From Citrobacter arsenatis (GTDB lineage Bacteria > Pseudomonadota > Gammaproteobacteria > Enterobacterales > Enterobacteriaceae): a stretch of DNA of 64,000 nt. The translations under genes were made by a program, and so were the position numbers. The stretch lies in contig NZ_CP037864.1 in assembly GCF_004353845.1 (NCBI RefSeq), positions 5,022,001 to 5,086,000 on the forward strand. Direction: 5' to 3'. This document shows positions 17,708-26,671 of this stretch, piece after piece. Under the pieces are notes generated by a model. The model was not told the DNA's origin. It did not search any database and saw only the letters and a program-made list of their open reading frames with translations. The first letter of the stretch is position 1. The number at the start of each line of letters is the position of its first letter.

Positions 17708-19738
17708 ATGAAACTTGCCGCCGTTGCGCTGGCGCTCATACCCGGCATTGCCATCGCCTCATCATGGTCTTCTCAGGGACTTCCCACCTTCGAAGCGGAA
17801 GGTACGGGCAAATTCGTCAGCCATGCAGCGTTGACGAAGGGTACCCGTCCTCTAATCCTGAATTTTGACCAACAGTGCTGGCAGCCCGCCGATGCGATAA
17901 AACTCAATCAGATGCTGTCGCTAAAACCTTGTGAAGGCCCCCCACCGCAGTGGCGTTTGTTTAAAGATGGCGATTACACGCTGGAAATCGATACCCGTTC
18001 CGGCACGCCGACGTTGATGCTCTCGGTAAAAAGTGCTGCGGACCCCATCACCACCCAGATTCGTCAGTGCCCGAAATGGGACGGTTCACCGTTAACGCTA
18101 AACGTGAGCCAAACCTTCCCGGAAGGCGCCGTGGTGCGTGATTTCTACAGTCAGCAAACCGCAACGGTAAAAAACGGGTCGATTACCCTGCAGCCCGCCG
18201 CAACCAGTAACGGACTGTTGCTGCTGGAAAGGGCGGAAACCGATGCCCCCGCCGCTTTCGACTGGCATAACGCCACGGTGTATTTTGTCCTGACGGATCG
18301 CTTTGTGAATGGCGATCCGAGCAATGACCACAGCTACGGACGCCGCAGCGACGGCATGCAGGAAATTGGCACTTTCCACGGCGGCGATTTGCGTGGGCTC
18401 GCCAGCAAACTCGACTACCTGCAACAACTGGGCGTCAACGCCCTGTGGATCAGTGCGCCGTTTGAGCAAATCCACGGCTGGGTTGGCGGTGGCACCAAAG
18501 GGGATTTCCCTCACTACGCTTATCACGGCTATTACACCCAGGACTGGACCACGCTTGACGCCAATATGGGTAACGAAGCAGATCTGCGCGCACTGGTTGA
18601 TGGCGCACACCAGCGCGGCATCCGTATCTTGTTTGATGTGGTCATGAACCATACCGGCTACGCCACGCTAGCGGATATGCAGGAGTATCAGTTTGGGGCG
18701 CTGTACTTATCGGGCGATGCGCTGAAAAATACGCTCGGCGAAAGCTGGACTGACTGGAAACCGGCCGCCGGGCAGAGCTGGCACAGCTTTAATGATTACA
18801 TCAACTTCAGCGATAAAGCCGGATGGGAAAAATGGTGGGGGAAAAACTGGATCCGCACCGATATTGGCGATTACGACAATCCTGGCTTTGACGACCTCAC
18901 CATGTCGCTAGCCTTCCTTCCCGATCTGAAAACCGAATCCACCACGCCCTCCGGGCTGCCACACTTTTATCAGCACAAGCCAGATACGCACGCTAAAGCT
19001 ATCGCCGGATACACGCCCCGGGATTATCTGACGCACTGGCTCAGTCAGTGGGTGCGTGATTACGGGATTGACGGCTTTCGGGTCGATACCGCCAAACACG
19101 TCGAGCTTCCCGCCTGGCAGCAGCTAAAAACACAGGCCAGCGCGGCGCTGGTCGACTGGAAGAAAGCCAACCCGGACAAAGCGCTGGATGATAAACCCTT
19201 CTGGATGACCGGTGAGGCCTGGGGTCATGGCGTGATGCAAAGCGATTATTACCGTCACGGCTTCGATGCGATGATCAATTTCGACTACCAGGAGCTGGCG
19301 GCAAAGGCCGTCGATTGTCTGGCGAATATGGACGCCACCTGGCAACAGATGGCGGAAAAGCTGCAGGACTTTAACGTTCTGAGCTATCTATCCTCGCACG
19401 ATACGCGTCTGTTCCGCGAAGGTGGAGACAAAGCCGCCGAGCTATTGCTGTTGGCGCCTGGTGCGGTACAACTCTTTTATGGCGACGAATCGGCCCGCCC
19501 CTTTGGTCCAACCGGCTCAGACCCATTACAGGGTACACGTTCAGAGATGAACTGGCAGGATGTGTCCGGGACATCTGCCGCCAGCGTCGCACACTGGCAG
19601 CGTATCAGCCAGTTCAGGGCCAGACATCCCGCTATCGGTGCCGGTAAACAGACCACGCTGCCCCTGAAGCAGGGATACGGATTCATCCGCGAACATGGCG
19701 ACGATAAAGTGATGGTGGTATGGGCCGGTCAGCCCTGA
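17708..19738 (+). CDS. malS: Periplasmic alpha-amylase MalS
   Basis: A 676-residue GH13 alpha-amylase with a short signal peptide (cleavage near AIAS). It hydrolyses maltodextrins in the periplasm. The catalytic regions are clear: DVVMNHTG, GFRVDTAKHVE (nucleophile Asp), MTGEAWGHG (acid Glu) and LSSHDT. Length equals E. coli MalS. The two cysteines near residues 58 and 76 fit the disulfides known in MalS. Followed by a strong hairpin. Confidence 0.96.
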   Translation: MKLAAVALALIPGIAIASSWSSQGLPTFEAEGTGKFVSHAALTKGTRPLILNFDQQCWQPADAIKLNQMLSLKPCEGPPPQWRLFKDGDYTLEIDTRSGTPTLMLSVKSAADPITTQIRQCPKWDGSPLTLNVSQTFPEGAVVRDFYSQQTATVKNGSITLQPAATSNGLLLLERAETDAPAAFDWHNATVYFVLTDRFVNGDPSNDHSYGRRSDGMQEIGTFHGGDLRGLASKLDYLQQLGVNALWISAPFEQIHGWVGGGTKGDFPHYAYHGYYTQDWTTLDANMGNEADLRALVDGAHQRGIRILFDVVMNHTGYATLADMQEYQFGALYLSGDALKNTLGESWTDWKPAAGQSWHSFNDYINFSDKAGWEKWWGKNWIRTDIGDYDNPGFDDLTMSLAFLPDLKTESTTPSGLPHFYQHKPDTHAKAIAGYTPRDYLTHWLSQWVRDYGIDGFRVDTAKHVELPAWQQLKTQASAALVDWKKANPDKALDDKPFWMTGEAWGHGVMQSDYYRHGFDAMINFDYQELAAKAVDCLANMDATWQQMAEKLQDFNVLSYLSSHDTRLFREGGDKAAELLLLAPGAVQLFYGDESARPFGPTGSDPLQGTRSEMNWQDVSGTSAASVAHWQRISQFRARHPAIGAGKQTTLPLKQGYGFIREHGDDKVMVVWAGQP

Positions 19739-19745
19739 CGCGCCC

Positions 19746-19775
19746 GGCTTCTCGCTGTGCACGCAGCGGGAAGCC
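19746..19775 (+). terminator. Hairpin after malS
   Basis: A 12-base stem with one G-T pair (GGCTTCTCGCTG with CAGCGGGAAGCC, loop of six) starts 8 bases after the malS stop. There is no T run, so it may be a processing hairpin rather than a full terminator. Confidence 0.6.
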
Positions 19776-19916
19776 TGATTCAACATAAAAAACCAGTCAG
19801 ATAAGAATCCACAGCACAATACATCAACTTGACCTGATAGCCCTGATTTGCACCCTGCCATGGGTAGCGCTATGGTTAGCCACTTTACTACTCAGTTCGA
19901 CAGACCACCTGCTATG

Positions 19917-21170
19917 ACATTCTCACTTTTTGGCGACAAATTTACCCGCCATTCAGGCATCACACGCCTGATGGAGGACCTCAACGACGGTTTACGTACC
20001 CCAGGTGCCATCATGCTTGGCGGCGGTAATCCAGCGCAAATTCCAGAGATGCAAGATTACTTTCAGTCTCTGCTGGCAGATATGCTGGAAAACGGCAAAG
20101 CTACTGATGCGCTTTGTAATTATGACGGTCCACAAGGAAAAACCGAGCTACTGTCTGAACTGGCGAAACTGCTACGTGAGAAGCAGGGTTGGGATATCGA
20201 GCCACAAAATATTGCACTGACAAATGGCAGTCAGAGCGCGTTTTTCTACTTATTCAATCTGTTCGCCGGACGCCGCGCCGACGGCACAACGCAAAAAGTG
20301 TTGTTTCCGTTAGCCCCGGAATACATTGGCTATGCCGATTCCGGGCTGGAAGAGGATCTCTTTGTCTCTGCACGTCCAAACATCGAACTGTTACCGGAAG
20401 GCCAGTTTAAGTATCACGTTGATTTTGAACACCTGCATATTGGTGAAGAGACGGGGATGATTTGCGTGTCTCGGCCTACTAACCCGACAGGCAACGTGAT
20501 CACCGACGAAGAGCTGATGAAGCTTGACCGGCTGGCCAATCAGCATGGGATCCCGCTGGTGATTGATAACGCCTATGGCGTACCGTTCCCCGGCATCATC
20601 TTTAGCGAAGCGCGCCCGCTGTGGAACCCCAACATTGTGCTGTGCATGAGCCTTTCGAAGCTGGGTCTGCCAGGCTCCCGCTGCGGCATCATCATCGCGA
20701 ATGAAAAAATCATCACCGCCATCACCAATATGAACGGCATCATCAGCCTCGCGCCTGGCGGAATGGGTCCGGCAATGATGTGCGAGATGATTAAACGTAA
20801 CGATCTGCTGCGCCTGTCCGAAAAGGTAATCAAACCGTTTTATTATCAGCGTGTTCAGGAGACGATTGCGATCATTCGCCGCTATTTGTCTGAAGATCGC
20901 TGCCTGATTCACAAACCGGAAGGCGCGATTTTCCTGTGGCTATGGTTCAAAGATTTGCCGATCACCACCGAACTGTTGTATCAGCGCCTGAAAGCGCGCG
21001 GCGTGCTGATGGTTCCCGGAGACTACTTCTTCCCAGGACTGGATAAACCCTGGCCGCATACCCATCAATGCATGCGGATGAACTACGTGCCGGAACCGGA
21101 GAAAATCGAAGCTGGGGTGAAGATTCTGGCGGAAGAGATCGAACGCGCCTGGAGCGAAGGGAGCAACTGA
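19917..21170 (+). CDS. avtA: Valine-pyruvate aminotransferase
   Basis: A 417-residue class I/II PLP aminotransferase (transaminase C) that exchanges the amino group between valine or alpha-aminobutyrate and pyruvate/alanine. The PLP lysine is K249 in SLSKLGLPGSR, and the cofactor-contacting DNAYG and SRPTNPTG segments are present. I use the ATG at 19917 (MTFSLFGDKF), giving the E. coli length; an upstream in-frame start would add 23 residues unlike the family. Confidence 0.95.
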   Translation, partial: TFSLFGDKFTRHSGITRLMEDLNDGLRTPGAIMLGGGNPAQIPEMQDYFQSLLADMLENGKATDALCNYDGPQGKTELLSELAKLLREKQGWDIEPQNIALTNGSQSAFFYLFNLFAGRRADGTTQKVLFPLAPEYIGYADSGLEEDLFVSARPNIELLPEGQFKYHVDFEHLHIGEETGMICVSRPTNPTGNVITDEELMKLDRLANQHGIPLVIDNAYGVPFPGIIFSEARPLWNPNIVLCMSLSKLGLPGSRCGIIIANEKIITAITNMNGIISLAPGGMGPAMMCEMIKRNDLLRLSEKVIKPFYYQRVQETIAIIRRYLSEDRCLIHKPEGAIFLWLWFKDLPITTELLYQRLKARGVLMVPGDYFFPGLDKPWPHTHQCMRMNYVPEPEKIEAGVKILAEEIERAWSEGSN

Positions 21171-21177
21171 TTTTTGT

Positions 21178-21203
21178 CGCCCGATACCGTTTTGTATCGG
21201 GCG
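21178..21203. terminator. Hairpin between convergent avtA and the DUF4026-like gene
   Basis: CGCCCGATAC pairs perfectly with GTATCGGGCG across a six-base loop in a 39-base convergent gap. No good T run on the exit side of either strand. Confidence 0.6.
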
Positions 21204-21209
21204 CTAGCA

Positions 21210-22556
21210 TCACGAGCTGTGCGATATCAGTTCGAAAATATTATCCGGGGTAAACACTCCCCGCGGATGATAAATGCGCCAGTCACTGAGCAGTGTGAAA
21301 GGTAACGTATATTGCTCGCCTTCCTGCATATGATGCACATAATACGGCTGGTTGGTTAATACGCCTGTCAGTTGTTCATCCGCGATGTTCTGCAACATAA
21401 ACCACATATGTTCACGCTTGTCGTCATCGCCATAGGGAACACCGATTTTGACAAGGGGCGCTGATATTTCATTCTGCTGCGTCTCAAAAATATGCTGGAA
21501 ATAAGGCCAGCGCATTTGCGCTTTTTGCGCATCGCTATCCGACAATGCGATACTTTTCATGAACATCACCTGATCGCCGCCCAACCCACCGTCAATCACG
21601 CTTCCAATGCCGCCACGCTCATCGGCTAGCCGGAACAACAGGCATGACGGGCCATTATGCTCATCTTCCCGATCGGCCAGATCGCCTGAAAAACGCCCGG
21701 AAGGTAAATCTGAGATATCACCCACCCTCTCTGCGATTTCAGGCAACAGGTTCAGGTTACCGCCATGTTCGACCACGCTAAGTCCCTGTTCCCAGGGAAT
21801 GGCCACAATATACTGCTCGCCTTCGTGAGTTCGCGCCAGCATCAGCGGTTCATTACAATACATGCCGCGATCGTCAATACAGATATTCACAAACGCTTCA
21901 ATCATGTAGCCAATGCTGCCCAGACTTTCCACTGGCTGGTGAATGATCACCTCGCACTCCGGTAAACCCAACCGCCGCAGGCCATGCGTGTGCAACCAGT
22001 AATGATCGTTTTCATCATCGTGAACGGCGTGGATCGCATACAGTGTATCTGCACGCGGCCGCGCCGGAAAACGCGCTTCAAACAGTAACCGCTCACGGGA
22101 AAACAACCTACCGCCTGCGCTGGCGTCCTGGGCCACCAGCAGGTCCGGCACCAGCAGTCCCACTATTTTGATCGCCTGCTGCCAGCTCAGGAAAACATCA
22201 TTACTAAAACGGGTCGTGACCGAGATTCGCTGGCGATAACCTGCCATCTCAGAAAGTACCTCCGGTGCAACAGAACGTGCGCCAGGGACGTATTCCAGGG
22301 CGGAAGGATCGTGCTCACAGCTAAAGAGTGAAACGCGATAAAGATAAAGCTCACCGTCTGCGGTAAAGGTCAGGTGCAGTTCTTCTTTCTCTTCGTCAAG
22401 ACGTGACAGCAGCTCCGGAAATAGCGTCTGTCCCTCCACACGCGCCTGCAGCGCTTCAAGGGTAACGGGTTGCGGCGGGGTCGCCACAAACTCGGAATCC
22501 GTTTTAAACAGACTGTTGTTCGCAGCGGCGAGATACGCTTGCTTGTTTGATTCCAT
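21210..22556 (-). CDS. DUF4026/DUF2314-like protein of unknown function
   Basis: About 448 residues, no signal peptide and no membrane segment; acidic and probably cytosolic. The C-terminal 90 residues (EHMWFMLQNI... GVLTNQPYYV... LLSDWRIY) look like DUF2314, and the rest resembles DUF4026 as I remember it; a profile search should confirm both. An in-frame TTG at 22583 overlaps the ysaA stop by four bases; the ATG at 22556 is the safer start, though its ribosome binding site (AGG) is 11 bases away. Either way it is co-transcribed with the Fe-S protein gene ysaA. E. coli K-12 has no such gene between avtA and ysaA, to my knowledge. Confidence 0.8.
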   Translation of the reverse strand: MESNKQAYLAAANNSLFKTDSEFVATPPQPVTLEALQARVEGQTLFPELLSRLDEEKEELHLTFTADGELYLYRVSLFSCEHDPSALEYVPGARSVAPEVLSEMAGYRQRISVTTRFSNDVFLSWQQAIKIVGLLVPDLLVAQDASAGGRLFSRERLLFEARFPARPRADTLYAIHAVHDDENDHYWLHTHGLRRLGLPECEVIIHQPVESLGSIGYMIEAFVNICIDDRGMYCNEPLMLARTHEGEQYIVAIPWEQGLSVVEHGGNLNLLPEIAERVGDISDLPSGRFSGDLADREDEHNGPSCLLFRLADERGGIGSVIDGGLGGDQVMFMKSIALSDSDAQKAQMRWPYFQHIFETQQNEISAPLVKIGVPYGDDDKREHMWFMLQNIADEQLTGVLTNQPYYVHHMQEGEQYTLPFTLLSDWRIYHPRGVFTPDNIFELISHSS

Positions 22557-22579
22557 AATTATGCATACCTGCTCAATGT

Positions 22580-23071
22580 TCAAAAGGTAGAGAACGCCGT
22601 ACGGCTGCGCCTTTCACAGCTTTGCTGCGCGAGCTGTTGCTCGCTTACGCGATGCAACGCACTTGTCGGACAGGCTTCGACACACGCAGGCCCCGTTTCA
22701 CGATGCCAGCACAAATCGCATTTTATCGCCTGTACCCGTGACGAACGGGCGACGACATTCATTGCCCCAAACGGGCAGGCCAGCATACAGCTTTTGCATC
22801 CAATACAACGAGTCTGTTCAACGAAGATATGCCCATGTTCACGACGAATGGCGTGCGTTGGACAGACATTTGCGCAGGGAGCATCTTCACATTGATGGCA
22901 GGCGACTGCCGTTGTAAAGGCATCGTCTTTGATGACCCGAATCCGCGGAATAAACGCAGAAGGAGAAACCGCCGCGCAGTCCTGATTTTGCTGGTGCGCG
23001 ACGACGCAGGCAACTTCGCAGGTACGACACCCAATACATTTTGCCGCATCCGCCATAATAAACTCGTTCAT
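22580..23071 (-). CDS. ysaA: YsaA, 4Fe-4S ferredoxin-type electron carrier
   Basis: A 163-residue protein of the HydN/HycB type with four cysteine clusters of [4Fe-4S] pattern: CIGCRTCEVAC, CHQCEDAPCANVCP, CIGCKSCMLACP and CDLCWH...CVEACP. It should carry about four Fe-S clusters and pass electrons between a membrane or soluble oxidoreductase and a partner. The ATG has a strong AAGGAGG site. Only the DUF4026-like gene follows it in this transcript. The physiological partner is unknown. Confidence 0.9.
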   Translation of the reverse strand: MNEFIMADAAKCIGCRTCEVACVVAHQQNQDCAAVSPSAFIPRIRVIKDDAFTTAVACHQCEDAPCANVCPTHAIRREHGHIFVEQTRCIGCKSCMLACPFGAMNVVARSSRVQAIKCDLCWHRETGPACVEACPTSALHRVSEQQLAQQSCERRSRTAFSTF

Positions 23072-23187
23072 AGCCCCTCCTTCTGCGTGAAAACCTCAGA
23101 GTGCCAGAGAGATTGCCCCTGTCGCTTTGATCGGACAGGGGAAACGGTTAAATAGTGTCAGGTGTCTGAACGACGCCTGGCATGCGC

Positions 23188-24003
23188 CTAATCGCGAACG
23201 GTAAAGCCTAGCTCATTTGAAATGGCCTGCGCGGTTTCCCGCAGCGGCTTGAGTAGATTCTTTTCCCCTACCTGCTTAAGCCGTGAGGTCGAGAGTGAAA
23301 TTGACACCGCGTACGGTACCCGACCATGAATATCAAATACCGGCACGGCAATACAGGAAACCCCCAGCTCGTTCTCTTCCCGATCCATCGCCATACTGCT
23401 TTCGCGGATCTGCGCCAGTTCATCGTACATCGCCGGTAAACCGGTAATGGTGTTGCGGGTCAGCGGCTGAATCAGATCCTGATGGCTCTCCCAGTAGGAC
23501 TCCACGTAATCCGCATGCCCAAACGCCATGTAAATTTTGCCCATCGCGGAGCAGTATAGCGGCATATGCTGACCGATATAGGCGCGGGTACGCAGCATGC
23601 CTGTCGTCGGCTCCAGCTTATAAATCAAAATAGCGTGGTCGTCTTCACGACTGGAGAAGTTGATTGTTTCTCCGGTGGCAATATTCAGTGCTTCGAGGTG
23701 CGGTGCGGCAACATGGATGATATTCAGTGACGACAGCGCCTTCTGGCCCACGGCGATAAATTTAGTGGTCAACCGATAACTACCCGCAGCGGGTGCAGGC
23801 GTGACATATCCGCAGGACTGCAGCCCTTGCAGTAGCCGATGCACGGTACTTTTGTTCAGCCCAGCCAGTTCAGACAAATGGGCCAGCGGACACCCATTCG
23901 GATAGTTGCTCAGGATCTCAATCAGCATCAAACCACGGAACAGGCTCTGACTTCCTGCAGGCCTCTCTTTATCTTGCGTCATTTCACTCTCTTTTGTGCC
24001 CAT
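23188..24003 (-). CDS. yiaJ: YiaJ (PlaR), IclR-family repressor of the sgb operon
   Basis: A 271-residue IclR-family regulator. The winged helix-turn-helix (FRGLMLIEILS... LAHLSELAGLNKSTVHRLLQGL) is near the N-terminus and the ligand-binding IclR domain runs from about 90 to the end. In E. coli it represses yiaKLMNO-lyxK-sgbHUE. I use the ATG at 24003 (MGTKESEMTQ, GGAG upstream); an in-frame start at 24084 would add 27 residues. It diverges from yiaK across a region with a striking inverted repeat. Confidence 0.92.
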   Translation of the reverse strand: MGTKESEMTQDKERPAGSQSLFRGLMLIEILSNYPNGCPLAHLSELAGLNKSTVHRLLQGLQSCGYVTPAPAAGSYRLTTKFIAVGQKALSSLNIIHVAAPHLEALNIATGETINFSSREDDHAILIYKLEPTTGMLRTRAYIGQHMPLYCSAMGKIYMAFGHADYVESYWESHQDLIQPLTRNTITGLPAMYDELAQIRESSMAMDREENELGVSCIAVPVFDIHGRVPYAVSISLSTSRLKQVGEKNLLKPLRETAQAISNELGFTVRD

Positions 24004-24134
24004 CGCTTCCGCTCCCCTTTTCGTCGCGCTCTGATGGTAGCGCAAAGTGTGTTTCAGTTCACGATCTGAACCGAAAAAACACAACTATTTGATTTTGATG
24101 ATTTTAAAAAATAGACCACCCCGTTGATCTGTCA

Positions 24135-24204
24135 AAATTTGATCGCTATATTTGAAATCAGATTTCGCATAGTGAAATTTAGAGATAAAAAAGCGATCAA
24201 ATTT
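24135..24204. promoter_or_regulatory. Inverted repeat and inner palindrome upstream of yiaK (candidate YiaJ operator)
   Basis: AAATTTGATCGCT (24135-24147) has an exact inverted copy AGCGATCAAATTT (24192-24204). Between them lies the palindrome GAAAT-CAG-ATTTC (24154-24166), of IclR-operator form. The outer copies are centred 57 bases apart and the right one ends 16 bases before the yiaK start. Binding by YiaJ is inferred. Confidence 0.65.
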
Positions 24205-24220
24205 AAACAAGGAAACAGGA

Positions 24221-25219
24221 ATGAAAGTCACTTTTGAGCAGTTGAAAGATGCGTTCAATCGGGTACTGCTGGCACGCGGTATTGCCGTTGAAACCGCCGA
24301 TGCCTGTGCCGAAATGTTTGCGCGTACCACCGAGTCCGGCGTTTATTCGCACGGCGTGAATCGTTTCCCCCGTTTCATTCAGCAACTGGATAACGGCGAC
24401 ATCATTCCTGATGCCAAACCGCAGCGCATTACCAGCCTGGGGGCGATTGAACAATGGGATGCCCAACGTTCGATCGGCAACCTGACGGCGAAAAAGATGA
24501 TGGACAGAGCCATTGAGCTGGCTTCCGATCACGGTATTGGTCTGGTGGCGCTGCGTAATGCCAACCATTGGATGCGCGGCGGCAGCTATGGCTGGCAGGC
24601 GGCGGAGAAAGGGTACATTGGTATCTGCTGGACCAACTCAATTGCCGTAATGCCGCCGTGGGGTTCGAAAGAGTGCCGCATTGGTACTAACCCGCTGATT
24701 GTCGCAATCCCCTCCACGCCAATCACCATGGTTGATATGTCGATGTCGATGTTCTCCTACGGCATGCTGGAAGTGAATCGCCTGGCCGGTCGCGAGCTGC
24801 CGGTAGACGGTGGTTTTGACGATGAAGGCAATCTCACCAAAGAGCCGGGCGTTATCGAAAAAAATCGCCGCATTTTGCCAATGGGTTACTGGAAAGGTTC
24901 AGGCCTGTCGATTGTGCTGGATATGATTGCCACCCTGCTTTCTGACGGCTCCTCCGTGGCGGAAGTCACCCAGGATAATAGCGATGAATATGGCGTTTCA
25001 CAGATTTTCATTGCCATTGAAGTGGATAAGCTGATTGATGGCGCCACCCGCGATGCCAAGCTACAGCGGATTATGGATTTCATCACCACCGCCGAACGCG
25101 CTGACGAAAATACGCCTGTTCGCCTGCCGGGCCACGAGTTTACAAAGCTACTGGCAGAAAACCGCCAAAACGGCATCACCATTGATGACAGCGTCTGGGC
25201 AAAAATTCAGGCGCTGTAA
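24221..25219 (+). CDS. yiaK: 2,3-diketo-L-gulonate reductase
   Basis: A 332-residue NADH-dependent enzyme of the malate/L-lactate dehydrogenase (Ldh2/DlgD) family, which lacks a Rossmann fold. The catalytic His44 is in SHGVNRFPRF. It reduces 2,3-diketo-L-gulonate, an ascorbate breakdown product, to 3-keto-L-gulonate. First gene of the operon. Length equals E. coli DlgD. The downstream genes lyxK, sgbH, sgbU and sgbE complete the route to D-xylulose 5-phosphate. Confidence 0.95.
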   Translation: MKVTFEQLKDAFNRVLLARGIAVETADACAEMFARTTESGVYSHGVNRFPRFIQQLDNGDIIPDAKPQRITSLGAIEQWDAQRSIGNLTAKKMMDRAIELASDHGIGLVALRNANHWMRGGSYGWQAAEKGYIGICWTNSIAVMPPWGSKECRIGTNPLIVAIPSTPITMVDMSMSMFSYGMLEVNRLAGRELPVDGGFDDEGNLTKEPGVIEKNRRILPMGYWKGSGLSIVLDMIATLLSDGSSVAEVTQDNSDEYGVSQIFIAIEVDKLIDGATRDAKLQRIMDFITTAERADENTPVRLPGHEFTKLLAENRQNGITIDDSVWAKIQAL

Positions 25220-25230
25220 GGAGCAATACC

Positions 25231-25695
25231 ATGATCTTTGGACATATTGCTCAGCCTAATCCATGCCGTTTGCCCACAGCGATTGAAAGGGCGCTCGACT
25301 TTCTGCGCACCACAGATTTTCGCAAACTGGAACCGGGCGTGGTGGAAATAGACGGTAAAAACATCTTTGCGCAGATTATCGATCTAACCACCTGTGACGC
25401 TGCCGAAAATCGCCCGGAAGTACATCGCCGCTATCTGGATATTCAATTTTTAGCCTGGGGTGAAGAAAAAATCGGTATCGCTATTGATACCGGAAATAAC
25501 CAAATCAGCGAATCGTTATTAGAACAGCGTGATATTATTTTTTATCACGCCAGCGAACATGAATCTTTTATTGAAATGACTCAGGGAAGTTACGCCATAT
25601 TTTTCCCGCAGGATGTTCATCGTCCAGGATGTCATAAAACTGTCGCCACACCGATCCGCAAAATAGTCGTTAAAGTTGCTATTTCAGTTTTATAA
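25231..25695 (+). CDS. yiaL: YiaL, YhcH/YjgK/YiaL-family cupin protein
   Basis: A 154-residue beta-sandwich protein of the DUF386 family. Relatives (NanQ/YhcH, TabA) act on sugars, for example as anomerases, using a metal-bound cupin-like fold. The likely metal ligands are in EVHRRYLDIQF and FFPQDVHRPGC. The gene is 11 bases after yiaK with an AAGGAG site. The precise substrate in this pathway is unknown. Confidence 0.9.
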   Translation: MIFGHIAQPNPCRLPTAIERALDFLRTTDFRKLEPGVVEIDGKNIFAQIIDLTTCDAAENRPEVHRRYLDIQFLAWGEEKIGIAIDTGNNQISESLLEQRDIIFYHASEHESFIEMTQGSYAIFFPQDVHRPGCHKTVATPIRKIVVKVAISVL

Positions 25696-25707
25696 AAGGA
25701 GCACAAA

Positions 25708-26640
25708 ATGAATTCGGACAATGCCGGTTATATTATCGGTGCGTACCCCTGTGCACCCTCATTTCACCAAAAGAGTGAAGAGGAAGAGAAGGAATTCTGG
25801 CGTCAACTCTCCGATACCCCAGATATTCGCGGACTGGAGCAGCCCTGCCTTGAGCATCTGCATCCGTTAGGTGACGAGTGGTTATTACGCCATACGCCAG
25901 GCGAGTGGCAAATCGTGGTCACAGCGATTATGGAGACCATGCGCCGTCGCAGCATTAATAGCGGTTTTGGGCTGGCCTCCAGCGACGAAGAGCAGCGCCA
26001 GGCCTGTGTGGCGTATTACCGCCATCTGCAGCAGAAAATCAACCATATTAATGCGGCCAACGCCGGGAAAATAATCGCCCTTGAACTGCATGCCGCTCCG
26101 CTGACAGGCAATGCCAACGTCGCTCAGGCCACCGACGCGTTTGCCCGCTCGCTCCAGGAAATTACCCGGTGGGACTGGTCCTGCGACCTGGTGCTGGAAC
26201 ATTGCGATGCCATGACTGGCCCCGCGCCGCGCAAAGGCTTTTTGCCGTTAGAAAACGTGCTGGACGCAATAGCCGGATATGACATTAGCGTGTGCATTAA
26301 CTGGGCGCGATCGGCGATTGAAGGGCAGAACCTCGCCCTACCGCTGACCCACACGCAGCAGGCCCAACGGGCCGGTAAATTAGGCGCGCTGATGTTTTCC
26401 GGCACCACAATCACAGGGGAGTACGGAGAGTGGCAGGACTTACACGCACCGTTTGCGCCTTTCTGCCCGCAAAGCCTGATGACCACCGACCATGCCCGCG
26501 AATTATTTGCTTGTGCAGGAACCGAGCCATTGCAATTTGCCGGCATTAAATTACTGGAAATAAATGCCAATGCAGATGTGGATCATCGCGTAGCAATATT
26601 GCGCGACGGTATCGCTGCATTAAACAAAACAAAATTATAA
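25708..26640 (+). CDS. DUF4862-like protein in the sgb operon
   Basis: A 310-residue soluble protein with no signal peptide. I believe it belongs to DUF4862, from recall of the characteristic start YIIGAYPCAPSFH and GLEQPCLEHLHP. The pattern of strand-end motifs (LELHAAP, DLVLEHCDA, CINWARSAIEG, LMFSGTT, IKLLEINAN) suggests a xylose-isomerase-like TIM barrel. It starts 12 bases after yiaL with an AAAGGAG site and precedes an MFS transporter. In E. coli this place is held by the TRAP transporter genes yiaMNO. It could be an extra isomerase or epimerase feeding the pathway; no function is established to my knowledge. Confidence 0.75.
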   Translation: MNSDNAGYIIGAYPCAPSFHQKSEEEEKEFWRQLSDTPDIRGLEQPCLEHLHPLGDEWLLRHTPGEWQIVVTAIMETMRRRSINSGFGLASSDEEQRQACVAYYRHLQQKINHINAANAGKIIALELHAAPLTGNANVAQATDAFARSLQEITRWDWSCDLVLEHCDAMTGPAPRKGFLPLENVLDAIAGYDISVCINWARSAIEGQNLALPLTHTQQAQRAGKLGALMFSGTTITGEYGEWQDLHAPFAPFCPQSLMTTDHARELFACAGTEPLQFAGIKLLEINANADVDHRVAILRDGIAALNKTKL

Positions 26641-26671
26641 AAATAACATACTACTCTACGAGAATATTAAT

